DNA of 64,000 nt from DASVVT01 sp036386415 (GTDB lineage Bacteria; Acidobacteriota; Blastocatellia; Pyrinomonadales; Pyrinomonadaceae), in NCBI GenBank assembly GCA_036386415.1, contig DASVVT010000084.1, forward strand, positions 62,001-126,000. Reading direction: 5' to 3'. Position 1 is the first letter of the stretch, and each line of letters starts with the position of its first letter. The notes beneath the pieces are model-generated. The model made no database searches. It was given only the letters and a program-made list of their open reading frames with translations, and had not been told where the DNA came from. Positions 35,601-42,377 of the stretch are shown here, in pieces. Made by a program: the position numbers and the translations under genes.

Positions 35601-38051
35601 CTGACGCGCTCGCCTGACATCACGGGCAACTTCGTGCTGCACACTGCCGCCGCAGGAGCCAACGGCAGACGGTTCTCGCCGGGCAGAAAAGTTGACGGTT
35701 CTTTCTTCGTCCCGCGCACGGGGCATCTGACGAGCGTCGAGATATCGCCCACCTCTGCCACTGTAGTCGCGGGGCAGACCACACAGTTCACCGCCCAGGC
35801 TTTCGACCAGTTCGGTCAACCGATGACCGGTATCACCATCAGCTTCTCTTCCAGTGATACCAGCGTCGCAACCATCGAGTCGGTCATGACCGATCCGAAC
35901 ACGGGCATCGCCACGGCAGTGGTGCGCGGAGAGATGTCCGGCACAGCGGAGATCAAGGCCACGGCGAACGACGGGACGACTACTGTGATGAGCAGTCCGG
36001 CGATGCTCACGGTGACGACTGCGCCGCCGATGGTCTCAAGTGTGGTAGTGACGCCATCCACTTCAACCATTAACCGGGGCGGCACGCAGCAGTTCACAGC
36101 AACGGCTTTCGACGCCAGCAATCAGCCTGTGCCTGGAGTGACCTTCACCTGGACGTCCAGCAATACGGCGGTGGCGACAGTTGATTCGGACGGGTTGGCG
36201 ACGGGCGTCGGCATCGGGACGGTGACGATCACGGCCACCACATCGGACGGCGCGAGCGGCACGGTCTCAGGCGATGCGACCCTGACCGTCCAAGTCCCGT
36301 TACTCATTAACGAGGCGCTCGTCCAGGTGCCGACCGACAATGCGGGCACGCCCGCCGTCGAAGGAGACTCCAATCGCGACGGCGTGCGTAGCTCGGATGA
36401 TGATGAGTTCGTGGAGCTATTTAACAACTCCAACGCGCCCGTAGACATCTCCGGCGTCATCATCGCCGATTCGACCAATAACCGTTTCACCTTCCCGGCC
36501 AACACGATCCTGGCGGCGGGTCGCGCGGTCGTCGTCTTTGGTGGCGGCACGCCGCCCGTTAATGATCCGGCCTTCGGCGGCGCGTTGATCTTCACGACCA
36601 GCTCGCTGGGGCTGACGGATGGCGGTGATACGATTACGGTCAAGTTACCTGTGAACAGCACGGACGTGACCATTGACACTCTGGCGTACGGGACTGGCAA
36701 TCCGATTCCTGCTCCCGGCGCACAATCTTTGACGCGCTCGCCCGATGCAGAGGTAGGATCGGCGGGCGGCAGCTTCGTTCCACATTCGACGGCGACTAAT
36801 GCAGCGGGCAGGGTCTTCTCGCCCGGCACACGCGCCAACGGCACGCCCTTCGGCTCGCCAGCCATCACGCGTATAGAAGTGTTACCAGCATCTGCGACGA
36901 TCAATGTCGGCGGCACGCAAGCTTTCACAGCGCGTGCCTTCAGCAACGTCGGCGGCCCTGAAGTCGAAGTCCAGAACGTCTCCTTCATCTGGGATTCGAG
37001 CGACCCATCGAAGGCGACTGTCGCGCCGATCACAGGCGCATCAACGACCGCGACGGGTGTCGCCGCCGGAAGCGTTACGATTCGCGCTCGCGCGGGCGGG
37101 CAGGAAAGCTCATCGACGCTCGTCATCGAGTCCGTCGTAGCGAGCATCGAATTAACGCCTGCCGCCACTTCCGTCACGGTCGGCAACTCCACCACGTTCA
37201 CGGCCACGGCGCGCGATGGCAGCGGCAACCCGATCTCTGGAATCACTTTCGTATTTTCGCTGCGCGATCAGATGCCTGCGGGTGCTGCAACCATCACGGC
37301 GACGACCGCCAACACCGTGACGGTGCGCGGCGACTTAGAGGGCTCTGTGACGGTGGTCGCAAGCTACACCAGACCGAGCGACAACGTGACGCTCGAAGAT
37401 ACTTCCGCGCTGACGATCAACAACGCGCCCCCCGCTCCACAGCCTACCGCCGGACAGGTGATCATCAATGAAGCGCTCGTCGCCTTTGCCACTTCCACCA
37501 CGCAGACGCGCAACGATTTCCTTGAGCTTTACAACACGACGGCGCAGGCGCTGGACATCAGCGGCATGGTCGTCTCGTTCCGTCCTTCTGGAACCGGCAA
37601 CACGCCCGCCACTGTCACCTTGCCCGGCGCTGTCGGCAGCAACACGACGCTCATTCAGCCCAACAGCTATTTCCTCGTCGTCAACGGCGCGGAATCTTTC
37701 GGCGCGATGGCAGACTTCAATGCCAGCACGCAGGGCTTTGATCTCAACAACACGACGGGCGGAATCAAGATTGAAGTAAATGGCGTCAAGCTGGACGGGC
37801 TCGCTTACCAGGGCGGCGCGACGGCCCCCGCCTCCCCCTTCAACACCTACGGCGAGGGTGCGATCTTCACCTTCACCAGCGGCACGACGAACGATCTCAT
37901 ACGCAGTCCGAATGCGAACGATACGGGCGACAACGCGAACGATTTCCGTCGCAATGGAACCGCCGCCAACGTCACGCCGAAAGCTGCGAATCCGACGCTC
38001 TTCTTCAGCCAAAGCGCCGATGAAGAAGTAATCTCATTTTTAAACTGGTAA
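26643..38051 (+). CDS. Giant secreted protein: beta-propeller, TIG pair, nine lamin-tail domains alternating with Ig-like domains
   Basis: A 3802-residue protein with a signal peptide (FIALLCIALALCAIGLRG). Residues about 40-420 are a TolB/PD40-like propeller (ISQDGSVIAFASKDN, PTISGDGTRVAFATRRN). Residues about 425-640 are two IPT/TIG-like domains like those ending many Acidobacteriota proteins (LAAPGVFTRSGNGLGEGYI). From about 645, nine lamin-tail domains begin near residues 645, 1006, 1385, 1749, 2117, 2492, 2844, 3219 and 3605, separated by BIG_2-type Ig domains (ATVDQNGLATAQGLGTTTIK). Eight of the nine open with VINEVLADPP or a variant and carry a DxNxDGxxD calcium-loop-like insert. There is no LPXTG, sorting tail or C-terminal membrane helix. 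Function unknown; adhesion or matrix is a guess. Confidence 0.92.
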   Translation: MHKNGAVPPVLRIRSFIALLCIALALCAIGLRGVQSQTITIRRITTTTEEGVSLNPSLSGDGRRIAFESTEDLARVGGSDSFRALRATLTNTAVTFIQMGATRAVAPAISQDGSVIAFASKDNPLGTNGDGNSEIFLFDGTALRQLTNTSPGDISLRLRNGNFQPSITDDARFIAFSSNRDLAGLNSDGNLEIFIYDTVARSFAQLTNTAGTIGATDAKISGDGTRVAYIRDSNTISGGARDLLLQPRTGGAPLVAASGVINLSVTYGRAISDNGQRVVYAAPVGVGINSTQVLLYDALTSSTRQITALAAPDSDGDVPLHPTISGDGTRVAFATRRNVTGGNSDDSVELYVARVSTNQFTRITSAPSSATAAVVSSLNDDGSLVAFNFPRVLSGAVTTSNAANNSEIYVANTRTGTTGNELIVLNGASFGHEPSETKAVAPSSIAVALGDLLATTVLQAQPLSDGTFPLSLGGTTVTVNNRPAQIFSVSPELVTFLVPAATETGTAQVVVTNSTGHRSTGTVEVLLAAPGVFTRSGNGLGEGYIVDAQTGRFGPFDPTGGMKRLIIRATGVRNASIADVTVTIGGRPVPVEAVTPDPTMPGRDLIRILLPADLSGVGTVDLVVRVGSRASNPVTITMLGQARRDIIINEVLADPPLDLAGDANHDGIRDSSDDEFVELVNSTTRDIDISGYQILTRSATASEDTLRHVFPAGTIMPAGTAVVVFGGGSPPVNSPVFGGAQIFTAMKEGSTSSSLSLTNSGGFVTLRESTGALVASLSYGAATGIDADNDQSITRSPDITGGFVQHKSATGSGGRAFSPGTRVDGTPFSPTPAIARIEISPASASIGTGARQQFTARAFGSNGQELTGVIFNWQSSAPAVARIDQNGLATGLSPGSTQIRASARGVLSAPATLTVFFQAQVLTRIEVLPANASIPPGGQQQYTARAIDQNGNEIAGVTFTWASSNESVATINQNGLATALSLGSTTIRATARGITGTATLSVVAPVLIINEVLADPPGSETTDLEGDVNHDGVRSPSEDEFVELVNSSNATLDLTGWTLSTQSLSDGTVRKRHTFAQGTTLTARTAIVIFGGGDFDPNNPLFGCAQVVKASSGRLSLTNSGVTILVRDASGNLFAQFTYGSAVGLNGGSNQSLTRSPDITGNFMLHTAAAGADGRRFSPGTKVDGSPFGACAARLTRVVITPQSASVIINRTTQFTAQAFDQFGQPLKGITFTFSSSDTTVATIESVTTNATTGIATATVRGRKLGTTQITATATDGTTVVTSSTATLTVTPVPPRVTRVEVTPPTATINRGGMQQFTATAFNQSTPVPAASITWTSSNPAVATVDSNGLATGVGVGVVTITATAPDGLGGTVSDTATLTVQVPLVINEVLADVPVDNEATLAIEGDANRDGVRDSGDDEFVELFNNSNAPVDISGVIIADSTRNHFTFPANTILAAGRAVVVFGGGTPPVNDPAFGGSLILKASSLGLNDSGDTVTVKLPVAGTDVPIAVLAYGEGTTTPAASNRSMTRSPDAEIGTTGGDYVAHTSAVNAAGRVFSPGTRTDGTPFGSPAITRIEVLPASATLNVGGTKTFTARAFSNANGPEVEVQNVSFIWDSSDPTKAMVAPTTGATTTVKATGGGSVTIRARAGGEQGTAALHINFPTITRVTVTPASASIPLGGTQQFTAHAFDANNNEITGVTFTWTSSNVNVATVDQNGLATAQGLGTTTIKATVQGVSGTATLRVIAPQVVINEVLADPPGSETTDLEGDANHDGVRDSGDDEFVELVNTSAATVDISGWTLRTQSLEEGSTETLRHTFAANTTLAAGKAVVVFGGGTFDPNNPVLGGAKVVKASTGRLSLTNSGMTVIVRDAGGNLFAQFTYGGTTTLNGGMDQSLTRSPDAGIGTAGGNFVKHTTPPNAAGRRFSPGTRLDGTPFGSPAITRIQITPSSATINVGGTQAFTARAFSNVGGPEVEVQNVSFIWDSSDPTKATVSPTTGKMTTATAFGGGVVTIRARAGGQQGTATLKINFPPIARIVVTPSSARAPIGGTQAFTARAFDASNREITGLTFTWMSSNPSVATIDQNGLATAVGLGTTTIKASAQNVSDTATLNVVARTVVINEVLADPPDGLAGDANHDGVRDTSDDEFVELANGLTTAVNISGWSIRTRSETATSETLRHTFAANTTLPAGDAIVVFGGGTFDANDPVFGGAQVVAASTGRLSLTNTGLTVIVRDAAGNLVAQLTYGGTTGLDGGSNQSLTRSPDITGNFVLHTAAAGADGRRFSPGRKVDGSFFVPRTGHLASVTITPQSASVIINRTTQFTAQAFDQFGQPLKGITFTFSSSDTTVATIESVSTNATTGTATATVRGRKLGTTQITATASDGTTSVTSDPATLTVTSAPPRVTRVEVTPSSATINRGGMQQFTAQAFNQSTPVPTAAITWTSSNPAIATVDANGLATGVGVGVVTITATAPDGLGGTVSDTATLTVQVPLVINEVLADPPDGAAGDANRDGTRDGTQDEFIELVNNSNAPVDISGVIIADATSNRFTFPANTILAAGRAVVVFGGGTPPVNDPNFGGALIFKTGSGGLSLNNSADTINIKLPVGGTEVLITSLTYGAEADANQSITRSPDITGDFTKHSIAPGSDGRLFSPGERLDGTPFGSPAITRIEVLPASATINVGGTQTFTARAFSNVGGPEVEVQNVSFIWDSSDPSKATVAPTTGTSTVATGIAGGSVTIRARAGGQQGTASLTINFPPISRIEVTPANATITLGGTQQFTAHAFDANNNEITGVTFTWTSSDESVATIDQNGLATSVGLGTTTIKASAQGVEGTATLTVVAASVVINEVLADPPDGLAGDANHDGVRDGTDDEFVELVNSTASSVNISGWSIRTRPLSGGTETLRHTFAANTTLPAGDAIVVFGGGTFDANDPVFGGAQVVAASSGGLSLTNTGLTVVVRDAAGEFVAQFSYGGTTGLNGDSNQSLTRSPDITGNFVLHTAAAGANGRRFSPGRKVDGSFFVPRTGHLTSVEISPTSATVVAGQTTQFTAQAFDQFGQPMTGITISFSSSDTSVATIESVMTDPNTGIATAVVRGEMSGTAEIKATANDGTTTVMSSPAMLTVTTAPPMVSSVVVTPSTSTINRGGTQQFTATAFDASNQPVPGVTFTWTSSNTAVATVDSDGLATGVGIGTVTITATTSDGASGTVSGDATLTVQVPLLINEALVQVPTDNAGTPAVEGDSNRDGVRSSDDDEFVELFNNSNAPVDISGVIIADSTNNRFTFPANTILAAGRAVVVFGGGTPPVNDPAFGGALIFTTSSLGLTDGGDTITVKLPVNSTDVTIDTLAYGTGNPIPAPGAQSLTRSPDAEVGSAGGSFVPHSTATNAAGRVFSPGTRANGTPFGSPAITRIEVLPASATINVGGTQAFTARAFSNVGGPEVEVQNVSFIWDSSDPSKATVAPITGASTTATGVAAGSVTIRARAGGQESSSTLVIESVVASIELTPAATSVTVGNSTTFTATARDGSGNPISGITFVFSLRDQMPAGAATITATTANTVTVRGDLEGSVTVVASYTRPSDNVTLEDTSALTINNAPPAPQPTAGQVIINEALVAFATSTTQTRNDFLELYNTTAQALDISGMVVSFRPSGTGNTPATVTLPGAVGSNTTLIQPNSYFLVVNGAESFGAMADFNASTQGFDLNNTTGGIKIEVNGVKLDGLAYQGGATAPASPFNTYGEGAIFTFTSGTTNDLIRSPNANDTGDNANDFRRNGTAANVTPKAANPTLFFSQSADEEVISFLNW
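30240..30471 (+). repeat. Intragenic duplication, copy 1
   Basis: This stretch is about 95% identical to 33564-33795, with the first 120 bases or so identical. The offset is 3324 bases (1108 codons). A second identical block, 30697-30820 versus 34021-34144, has the same offset. Confidence 0.9.
33564..33795 (+). repeat. Intragenic duplication, copy 2
   Basis: Partner of 30240-30471. A third, diverged copy of the same Ig-like domain is at about 35740-36010. Confidence 0.9.
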
Positions 38052-38061
38052 ATCCGGGAAG

Positions 38062-38311
38062 AGAGAGTTCACCACAAAGACCGGAATGGCACTAAGGAAG
38101 GCTTGAATCTTATCTGAGAGCGTGTCTAAAAAGAGGAGTAGAGTCATGCAGTGAAGAGAGATTTAAACGCAAAGGGCGCAGAGGGGACGACGCAAAGAAC
38201 GCAAAGAGGCTCCTTCCTTTGCGCCCTTTGCGATGCACTTTGCGTCCTCTGCGTTTAAACACCCCTTTTTAGACACGCTCTTAGTGCCTAAGTGCCTTTG
38301 TGGTGGTTCTC
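38062..38311. repeat. Nested composite inverted repeat
   Basis: Three nested layers: an outer CACCACAAAG/CTTTGTGGTG pair, a middle perfect 16-base pair GAGCGTGTCTAAAAAG (38118-38133) and CTTTTTAGACACGCTC (38265-38280), and an inner GCAAAGG-type word repeat (38160-38259). It fills the gap between the convergent giant gene and thiG. Confidence 0.9.
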
Positions 38312-38313
38312 TT

Positions 38314-39108
38314 TTACTTGATGATGCCTGTGAGCGGGCTTGAGGCGCTGGCGTAGAGACGCCTGGGCATGCGCCCCGCAAGGTAGGCGAGGCGTCCGGC
38401 TTCGAGGGCGAGGCGCATGGCGCGTGCCATCTGTTCTGGATTCTGCGCCTCTGCAATCGCTGTATTCATCAGGACGGCGTCTGCGCCCAGCTCCATCGCG
38501 ATGGCCGCATCCGATGCCGTGCCGACGCCCGCATCGACGATGATCGTCACGCCGGGAAGCTGCTCGCGCATGATCCGCAGGTTGGCGGGGTTCTGCACGC
38601 CGAGCCCGGAGCCGATAGGCGCGGCCAGCGGCATCACGGCGGCGCAGCCCGCATCGAGCAGTTTCTTCGCCATAATTAGATCGTCGTTGAAGTAAGGGAG
38701 CACGGTGAAGCCTTCACGGACGAGCACGCGCGCAGCCTCAAGCGTCTGCTCGTTATCGGGAAAGAGCGTCGTCTGATCGCCGATCACTTCGAGCTTGATG
38801 AGGTCTGTCTCCAGAGCCTCGCGCGCCAGCCGCGCCGTGCGTATGGCCTCTTCCGCCGTGTAGCAACCGGCGGTGTTGGGCAGAATCGTGAGAGCGGGGT
38901 CGAGGTAATCGAGGAAGGATTCCTCGCTGCGGTCGAGCAGCGGCACGCGGCGCACGGCGACCGTCACCACCTCCGCGCCCGACGCGCGGTGCGCCGCTTT
39001 CATCTCGTCAAACGTGCGATACTTTCCCGTCCCGACGATCAGCCGCGAGGTCAAGACACGTCCGCCAATCTCAAATGTATCGGTCAGCGACTGCGCTACA
39101 GTAGACAT
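38314..39108 (-). CDS. thiG: Thiazole synthase
   Basis: A 264-residue TIM-barrel enzyme that forms the thiazole phosphate of thiamine using ThiS-thiocarboxylate. Family stretches: LIVGTGKYRTFDEM, the Schiff-base Lys region LIKLEVIGDQTTLFPD, AAVMPLAAPIGSGLGV and VDAGVGTASDAAIAMELGAD. It lies downstream of thiS on the same strand with a 70-base gap. Other thiamine genes are not in the window. Confidence 0.96.
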   Translation of the reverse strand: MSTVAQSLTDTFEIGGRVLTSRLIVGTGKYRTFDEMKAAHRASGAEVVTVAVRRVPLLDRSEESFLDYLDPALTILPNTAGCYTAEEAIRTARLAREALETDLIKLEVIGDQTTLFPDNEQTLEAARVLVREGFTVLPYFNDDLIMAKKLLDAGCAAVMPLAAPIGSGLGVQNPANLRIMREQLPGVTIIVDAGVGTASDAAIAMELGADAVLMNTAIAEAQNPEQMARAMRLALEAGRLAYLAGRMPRRLYASASSPLTGIIK

Positions 39109-39178
39109 AATGATTCACCCAAACCTGGTTCAAATCTATTTGCTATGACTTTATACCCGAACGCCGCAAAAATGAAAC

Positions 39179-39379
39179 TCAGCCGCCGCCGACGAAATGA
39201 ACGATCTCGACGCGGTCGCCTTCCGCGAGGCTCGTGTGCATCCATTCGGCGCGGCGCACGACCTCGCGGTTGAGTTCGACGGCCAGGCGCTCTGGCGCAA
39301 GGGCCAGATGATTGATGAGACCGCCGAGGGTCAGATGATCCGGCACTTCGCGCACCTCTCCGTTGATAGTAATCAGCAA
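39179..39379 (-). CDS. thiS: Sulfur carrier protein ThiS
   Basis: A ubiquitin-like carrier of about 66 residues that ends in the required Gly-Gly (VHFVGGG). A TTG start at 39379 gives MLITINGEVREVPDHLTLGG and has GAGGAG seven bases upstream. A longer frame to 39439 would overlap the preceding gene. Typical partner of ThiG, next to it here. Confidence 0.88.
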   Translation of the reverse strand: MLITINGEVREVPDHLTLGGLINHLALAPERLAVELNREVVRRAEWMHTSLAEGDRVEIVHFVGGG

Positions 39380-39390
39380 AAATCGGCTCC

Positions 39391-40215
39391 TCACCCTTGT
39401 TGAATAATACGGCGCAGCTCGGCTTCGTAGCCACCGCACACCGCGCGTATGAGAATGGCCGCGCGTCCCGTCTTAAAATGCGGCAACTCGGCGCGCACAA
39501 AAGCCACCCCGTTCGCGCCTGTCCGCTCCGAATAGATCAGCGGGCGGAAGGTCGATCCAAGGATTTTGACCGTCACCTCGGCTTCCGCTATCGCTTCACG
39601 TCCTTCCGCGCCGCGCCCGACGTAAATCCTGAGCGGCACGATGCGGCCTCCGCGAAACTCCTGCTCGTCGAGCAGGCTCATGTGAAGGGTGTCGCTCGCC
39701 GCCTCTACAGCGCGTGCGAAATCGGCGACCGTCTCCTGCATAACGGCCCGCACGGTTTGCGGCGCTTTGCGTGGTGGCGCGGCCTGCTCTCCGCCTATGG
39801 CATCGACAACAGGGGATGCGGCTTCGGCTCCGACCAGGCTCACGGGCGCTGTTTGCGCTTCGGCAGTGGGGCTCTCTTTGACAGCAGTAGATGAAGCGAC
39901 CACGCGCGGTTCGGCTGCGCGCTGGCTCATGCGCTTCAAGTCCTCTATCCGACCGGCGCGGATCGCGGCGCAGATCAACTTGTGCTGGCGCTGTAGCCGC
40001 TCGCTGAGCGTGCGTTCATTAAACCCGCTCCTGATGAGGTCATCGTAAGGCGCGCGTTTGCTGGCGAGTATCCGACCGCCCGCGTAGACCAGGGAAAGGA
40101 TCAGCGGCGCATCAAGCCCCTTATCTTCGGTCTGCACATGATAGACGACGCCATCATGCTCCACGTCCGTGTTGAATCCGGTGATCACAGCCGTTCGGTT
40201 CGCGGCGCTGCCCAT
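39391..40215 (-). CDS. Conserved protein of unknown function upstream of thiS
   Basis: A 274-residue soluble protein without signal peptide. The N-terminal 60 residues look conserved in style (TGFNTDVEHDGVVYHVQTED, then ASKRAPYDDLI), followed by a short helical part (RQHKLICAAIRAGRIEDLKR), a low-complexity Ala/Pro linker, and a C-terminal beta-rich domain (AEVTVKILGSTFRPLIYSER). The N-terminal block recalls proteins annotated only as hypothetical in Acidobacteriota and Myxococcota. It is 11 bases from the thiS start and so probably co-transcribed, but no thiamine role can be read. Confidence 0.78.
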   Translation of the reverse strand: MGSAANRTAVITGFNTDVEHDGVVYHVQTEDKGLDAPLILSLVYAGGRILASKRAPYDDLIRSGFNERTLSERLQRQHKLICAAIRAGRIEDLKRMSQRAAEPRVVASSTAVKESPTAEAQTAPVSLVGAEAASPVVDAIGGEQAAPPRKAPQTVRAVMQETVADFARAVEAASDTLHMSLLDEQEFRGGRIVPLRIYVGRGAEGREAIAEAEVTVKILGSTFRPLIYSERTGANGVAFVRAELPHFKTGRAAILIRAVCGGYEAELRRIIQQG

Positions 40216-40338
40216 GAGCGCCAGCCATTAGAAGCTTAAAATTTCGCCCTGTGAGGTCGCATCGAGCACAGTAGCACATGGTTTTTCAGGCGGTCAATCT
40301 CCTTCACCAAAAGGGCTTTAATGGTCAAACAGATGCGC

Positions 40339-40368
40339 TTGACACACGAAGAGCGGCTGGACTACGAT
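40339..40368 (+). promoter_or_regulatory. Probable promoter of the nuo operon
   Basis: TTGACA (40339-40344), 18-base spacer, TACGAT (40363-40368). A perfect 8-base hairpin GGGCTCGA-AAG-TCGAGCCC (40413-40431) lies in the predicted leader before nuoA. The remaining 40216-40338 shows nothing clear. Confidence 0.55.
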
Positions 40369-40475
40369 GACTTTGTACCAATGTTCTCAATCTCCAGAAT
40401 GGGTCTCTGGGCGGGCTCGAAAGTCGAGCCCAGCGGTAGGGGCTGGCGGTGTAGGTCGGGACGCTCAAGGTGCGT

Positions 40476-40940
40476 ATGTCAAAGTTTGAGCTGAAAGATT
40501 ATCTGCCGATTCTGCTGATGTTCATCGTCGCGGGTGGCTTCGCCGTCTCGAACATCCTGCTCTCGCAGGTGGTCGGCCAGCGCAAGCAGACGCGTACGAA
40601 GCTCATGCCCTACGAGTGCGGCAAAGACCCCGTCGGGTCGGCCAGGGAGCGATTCTCCATCAAGTTCTACTTGGTCGCGATGATCTTCATCCTGTTCGAC
40701 ATCGAAGTGATCTTCCTCGTGCCGTGGGCTGTCGTCTTCAAGTCGCTCGTCGCCGAAGGACTGAGTACGCTCGCCTACGTCGAGATGATGTTGTTCGTCG
40801 CCCTGCTCTTTGTTGGTTATATTTACGTCTGGCGCAAAGGGGCGTTTGACTGGGGCGAGCGCGCACGCCGCGAAGCAGAGGCCGAAGGCCGCGCCCTTCA
40901 AGACACACGAGAACGGGCGACGACGCGGAGAGCGGCGTGA
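40476..40940 (+). CDS. nuoA: NADH-quinone oxidoreductase subunit A
   Basis: A 154-residue membrane subunit of complex I with three helices. The signature PYECGKDPVGSARERFSIKFYLVA and ILFDIEVIFLVPWAVVF are present. The ATG at 40476 has AAGG five bases upstream; an in-frame GTG lies two codons earlier. The C-terminus has an extra charged tail (about 30 residues) beyond the usual end. First gene of the nuo operon. Confidence 0.95.
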   Translation: MSKFELKDYLPILLMFIVAGGFAVSNILLSQVVGQRKQTRTKLMPYECGKDPVGSARERFSIKFYLVAMIFILFDIEVIFLVPWAVVFKSLVAEGLSTLAYVEMMLFVALLFVGYIYVWRKGAFDWGERARREAEAEGRALQDTRERATTRRAA

Positions 40941-40948
40941 GGCGCAAG

Positions 40949-41022
40949 GAGACAGAATACAGAACACAGGAGACAGAATGAAAAGACGGCAAGGTTTTTT
41001 GTCCTGTGTTCTGTATTCTGAA
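40949..41022. repeat. Inverted word repeat, ACAGGAGACAGAATACAG type
   Basis: The left arm is AGACAGAATACAGAACACAGG; the right arm is CCTGTGTTCTGTATTCTGAATT. Same words as at 6701. It fills the nuoA-nuoB gap; the nuoB ribosome site GGAG lies just after it. Confidence 0.9.
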
Positions 41023-41038
41023 TTCCGGAGTTGCTGTT

Positions 41039-41668
41039 ATGGGTCTTGAAAATTTTATTGCCGAAGCGTTGCCGGAAGTATTGACGACGCGGATGGACTC
41101 GCTGATTAACTGGGCGCGCAAGTCGTCTCTGTGGCCTGCGACGTTCGGGCTCGCGTGCTGCGCCATAGAGATGATGAACGCCACTTCATCGCGCAACGAT
41201 TTAGCGCGTTTCGGCTCGGAGGTGTTTCGCGCCAGCCCACGGCAGGCGGACGTGATGATCGTCTCGGGACGTGTATCGCGCAAGATGGCTCCCGTCTTGA
41301 GACGCATCTACGATCAGATGCCTGAGCCGAAGTGGGTCATCTCGATGGGCGCGTGCGCGACCTCCGGCGGCGTCTTCGATAACTATGCCATCGTCCAGGG
41401 CGTAGACAAGATTGTGCCCGTTGATGTTTACATTCCGGGCTGCCCGCCGCGCCCCGAAATGCTGATCCACGCGGTGATGATGTTGCAGGAGAAGGTGATG
41501 AAAGAGTCCTCGCGCGACCGCAAGGACGTTCCGGCGGAAGAGGCTCGTGAAGCCGTACCGCCGGGCACTTTGCCAGCGTCGGGCGTCTCGGCTACGAACG
41601 AGGCTGCGGCGCAACAGTCGCGCCCCTATACCATCGCCTCGCGGCACGAGCGCCGACGTTCCAGTTAG
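41039..41668 (+). CDS. nuoB: NADH-quinone oxidoreductase subunit B
   Basis: A 209-residue subunit that holds cluster N2. The ligands are visible as GLACCAIEMM, GACATSGGVF and PGCPPRPE. The ATG at 41039 has GGAG eight bases upstream; an upstream in-frame start lies inside the repeat. The C-terminal 45 or so residues (after EKVMKES) are an extra, low-complexity tail not needed in the family. Confidence 0.96.
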   Translation: MGLENFIAEALPEVLTTRMDSLINWARKSSLWPATFGLACCAIEMMNATSSRNDLARFGSEVFRASPRQADVMIVSGRVSRKMAPVLRRIYDQMPEPKWVISMGACATSGGVFDNYAIVQGVDKIVPVDVYIPGCPPRPEMLIHAVMMLQEKVMKESSRDRKDVPAEEAREAVPPGTLPASGVSATNEAAAQQSRPYTIASRHERRRSS

Positions 41669-41669
41669 A

Positions 41670-41741
41670 AAGCAGTAAGCAGTAAGCAGTGAGCAGTAAA
41701 AGAAAGCAGACTGCTCACTGCTTACTGCTCACTACTTACTG
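41670..41741. repeat. Inverted word repeat, AGCAGTA/GCAGTGA type
   Basis: The left arm is AGCAGTAAGCAGTAAGCAGTG with more; the right arm is CTGCTCACTGCTTACTGCTC. It starts two bases after the nuoB stop and ends six bases before nuoC. Confidence 0.92.
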
Positions 41742-41747
41742 AAGACC

Positions 41748-42296
41748 ATGTCGAATAACGTTGAGCGAGAGAAGAGTTCTGACGTGCCGGGGGCCGAACC
41801 GACTGAGGGCAATATGGTTACGCCGTCGCCGCTGGTGACGGCGTTGCAGCAAGCGCAGCCGCCAGGGGCAGGTGAGCTGATCGAAGCCTTTGGTGAAGTG
41901 ACGATCATCGTCGAGCGCGAGCGCATACAAGATGTCTGCGCTTCTTTGAAGACCGCGCCGGGTCTTGAGTTCGACTTTCTATCGGACATCTGCGGCGTGG
42001 ATCGCGGGCCGGAGGAAGAGCCACGCTTTGAAGTCAACTACCATCTCTTCTCGACGAAGAAGTACCACCGGCTGCGCCTCAAAGTTTTACTCAACGAGGA
42101 GGACGCGCACGTGCCGACTGTGTGTGGTGTGTGGCGCACGGCTAACTGGCACGAGCGCGAGACCTACGACCTGTTCGGCGTGATTTTCGACGGCCACCCG
42201 GACCTGCGGCGCATACTCCTGCCCGACGATTGGGAGGGCCACGCGCTACGCAAAGATTTTCCGTTGCGCGGCTATGAACCGTACAGCCTGACATAA
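41748..42296 (+). CDS. nuoC: NADH-quinone oxidoreductase subunit C
   Basis: A 182-residue 30-kDa-type subunit. After a variable N-terminus it shows FDFLSDICGVDRG, VNYHLFSTKKYHRLRLKV, the signature WHERETYDLFGVIFDGHPDL and DWEGHALRKDFPLRGYEP. It is separate from NuoD, not fused. Confidence 0.95.
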   Translation: MSNNVEREKSSDVPGAEPTEGNMVTPSPLVTALQQAQPPGAGELIEAFGEVTIIVERERIQDVCASLKTAPGLEFDFLSDICGVDRGPEEEPRFEVNYHLFSTKKYHRLRLKVLLNEEDAHVPTVCGVWRTANWHERETYDLFGVIFDGHPDLRRILLPDDWEGHALRKDFPLRGYEPYSLT

Positions 42297-42374
42297 TTTC
42301 GGAATGCGGATTGCGGATTTAAGAGAAGCAATCCGTATTTCAATCCGCATTCCGCATTCCGAAATCCGAAATTG
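42296..42374. repeat. Inverted word repeat, GGAATGCGGATT type
   Basis: The left arm is ATTTCGGAATGCGGATTGCG; the right arm is CCGCATTCCGAAATCCGAAAT. The left arm starts on the last base of the nuoC stop codon and the right arm ends three bases before the nuoD ATG. Same words as at 48282. Confidence 0.92.
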
Positions 42375-42377
42375 ATT

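Noticed and set aside
27174..37246. Many long minus-strand frames opposite the giant gene
   Set aside because: They follow from the GC-rich, repetitive codon pattern of the plus-strand gene, recur at each repeat unit, and have no coherent domains or ribosome sites.
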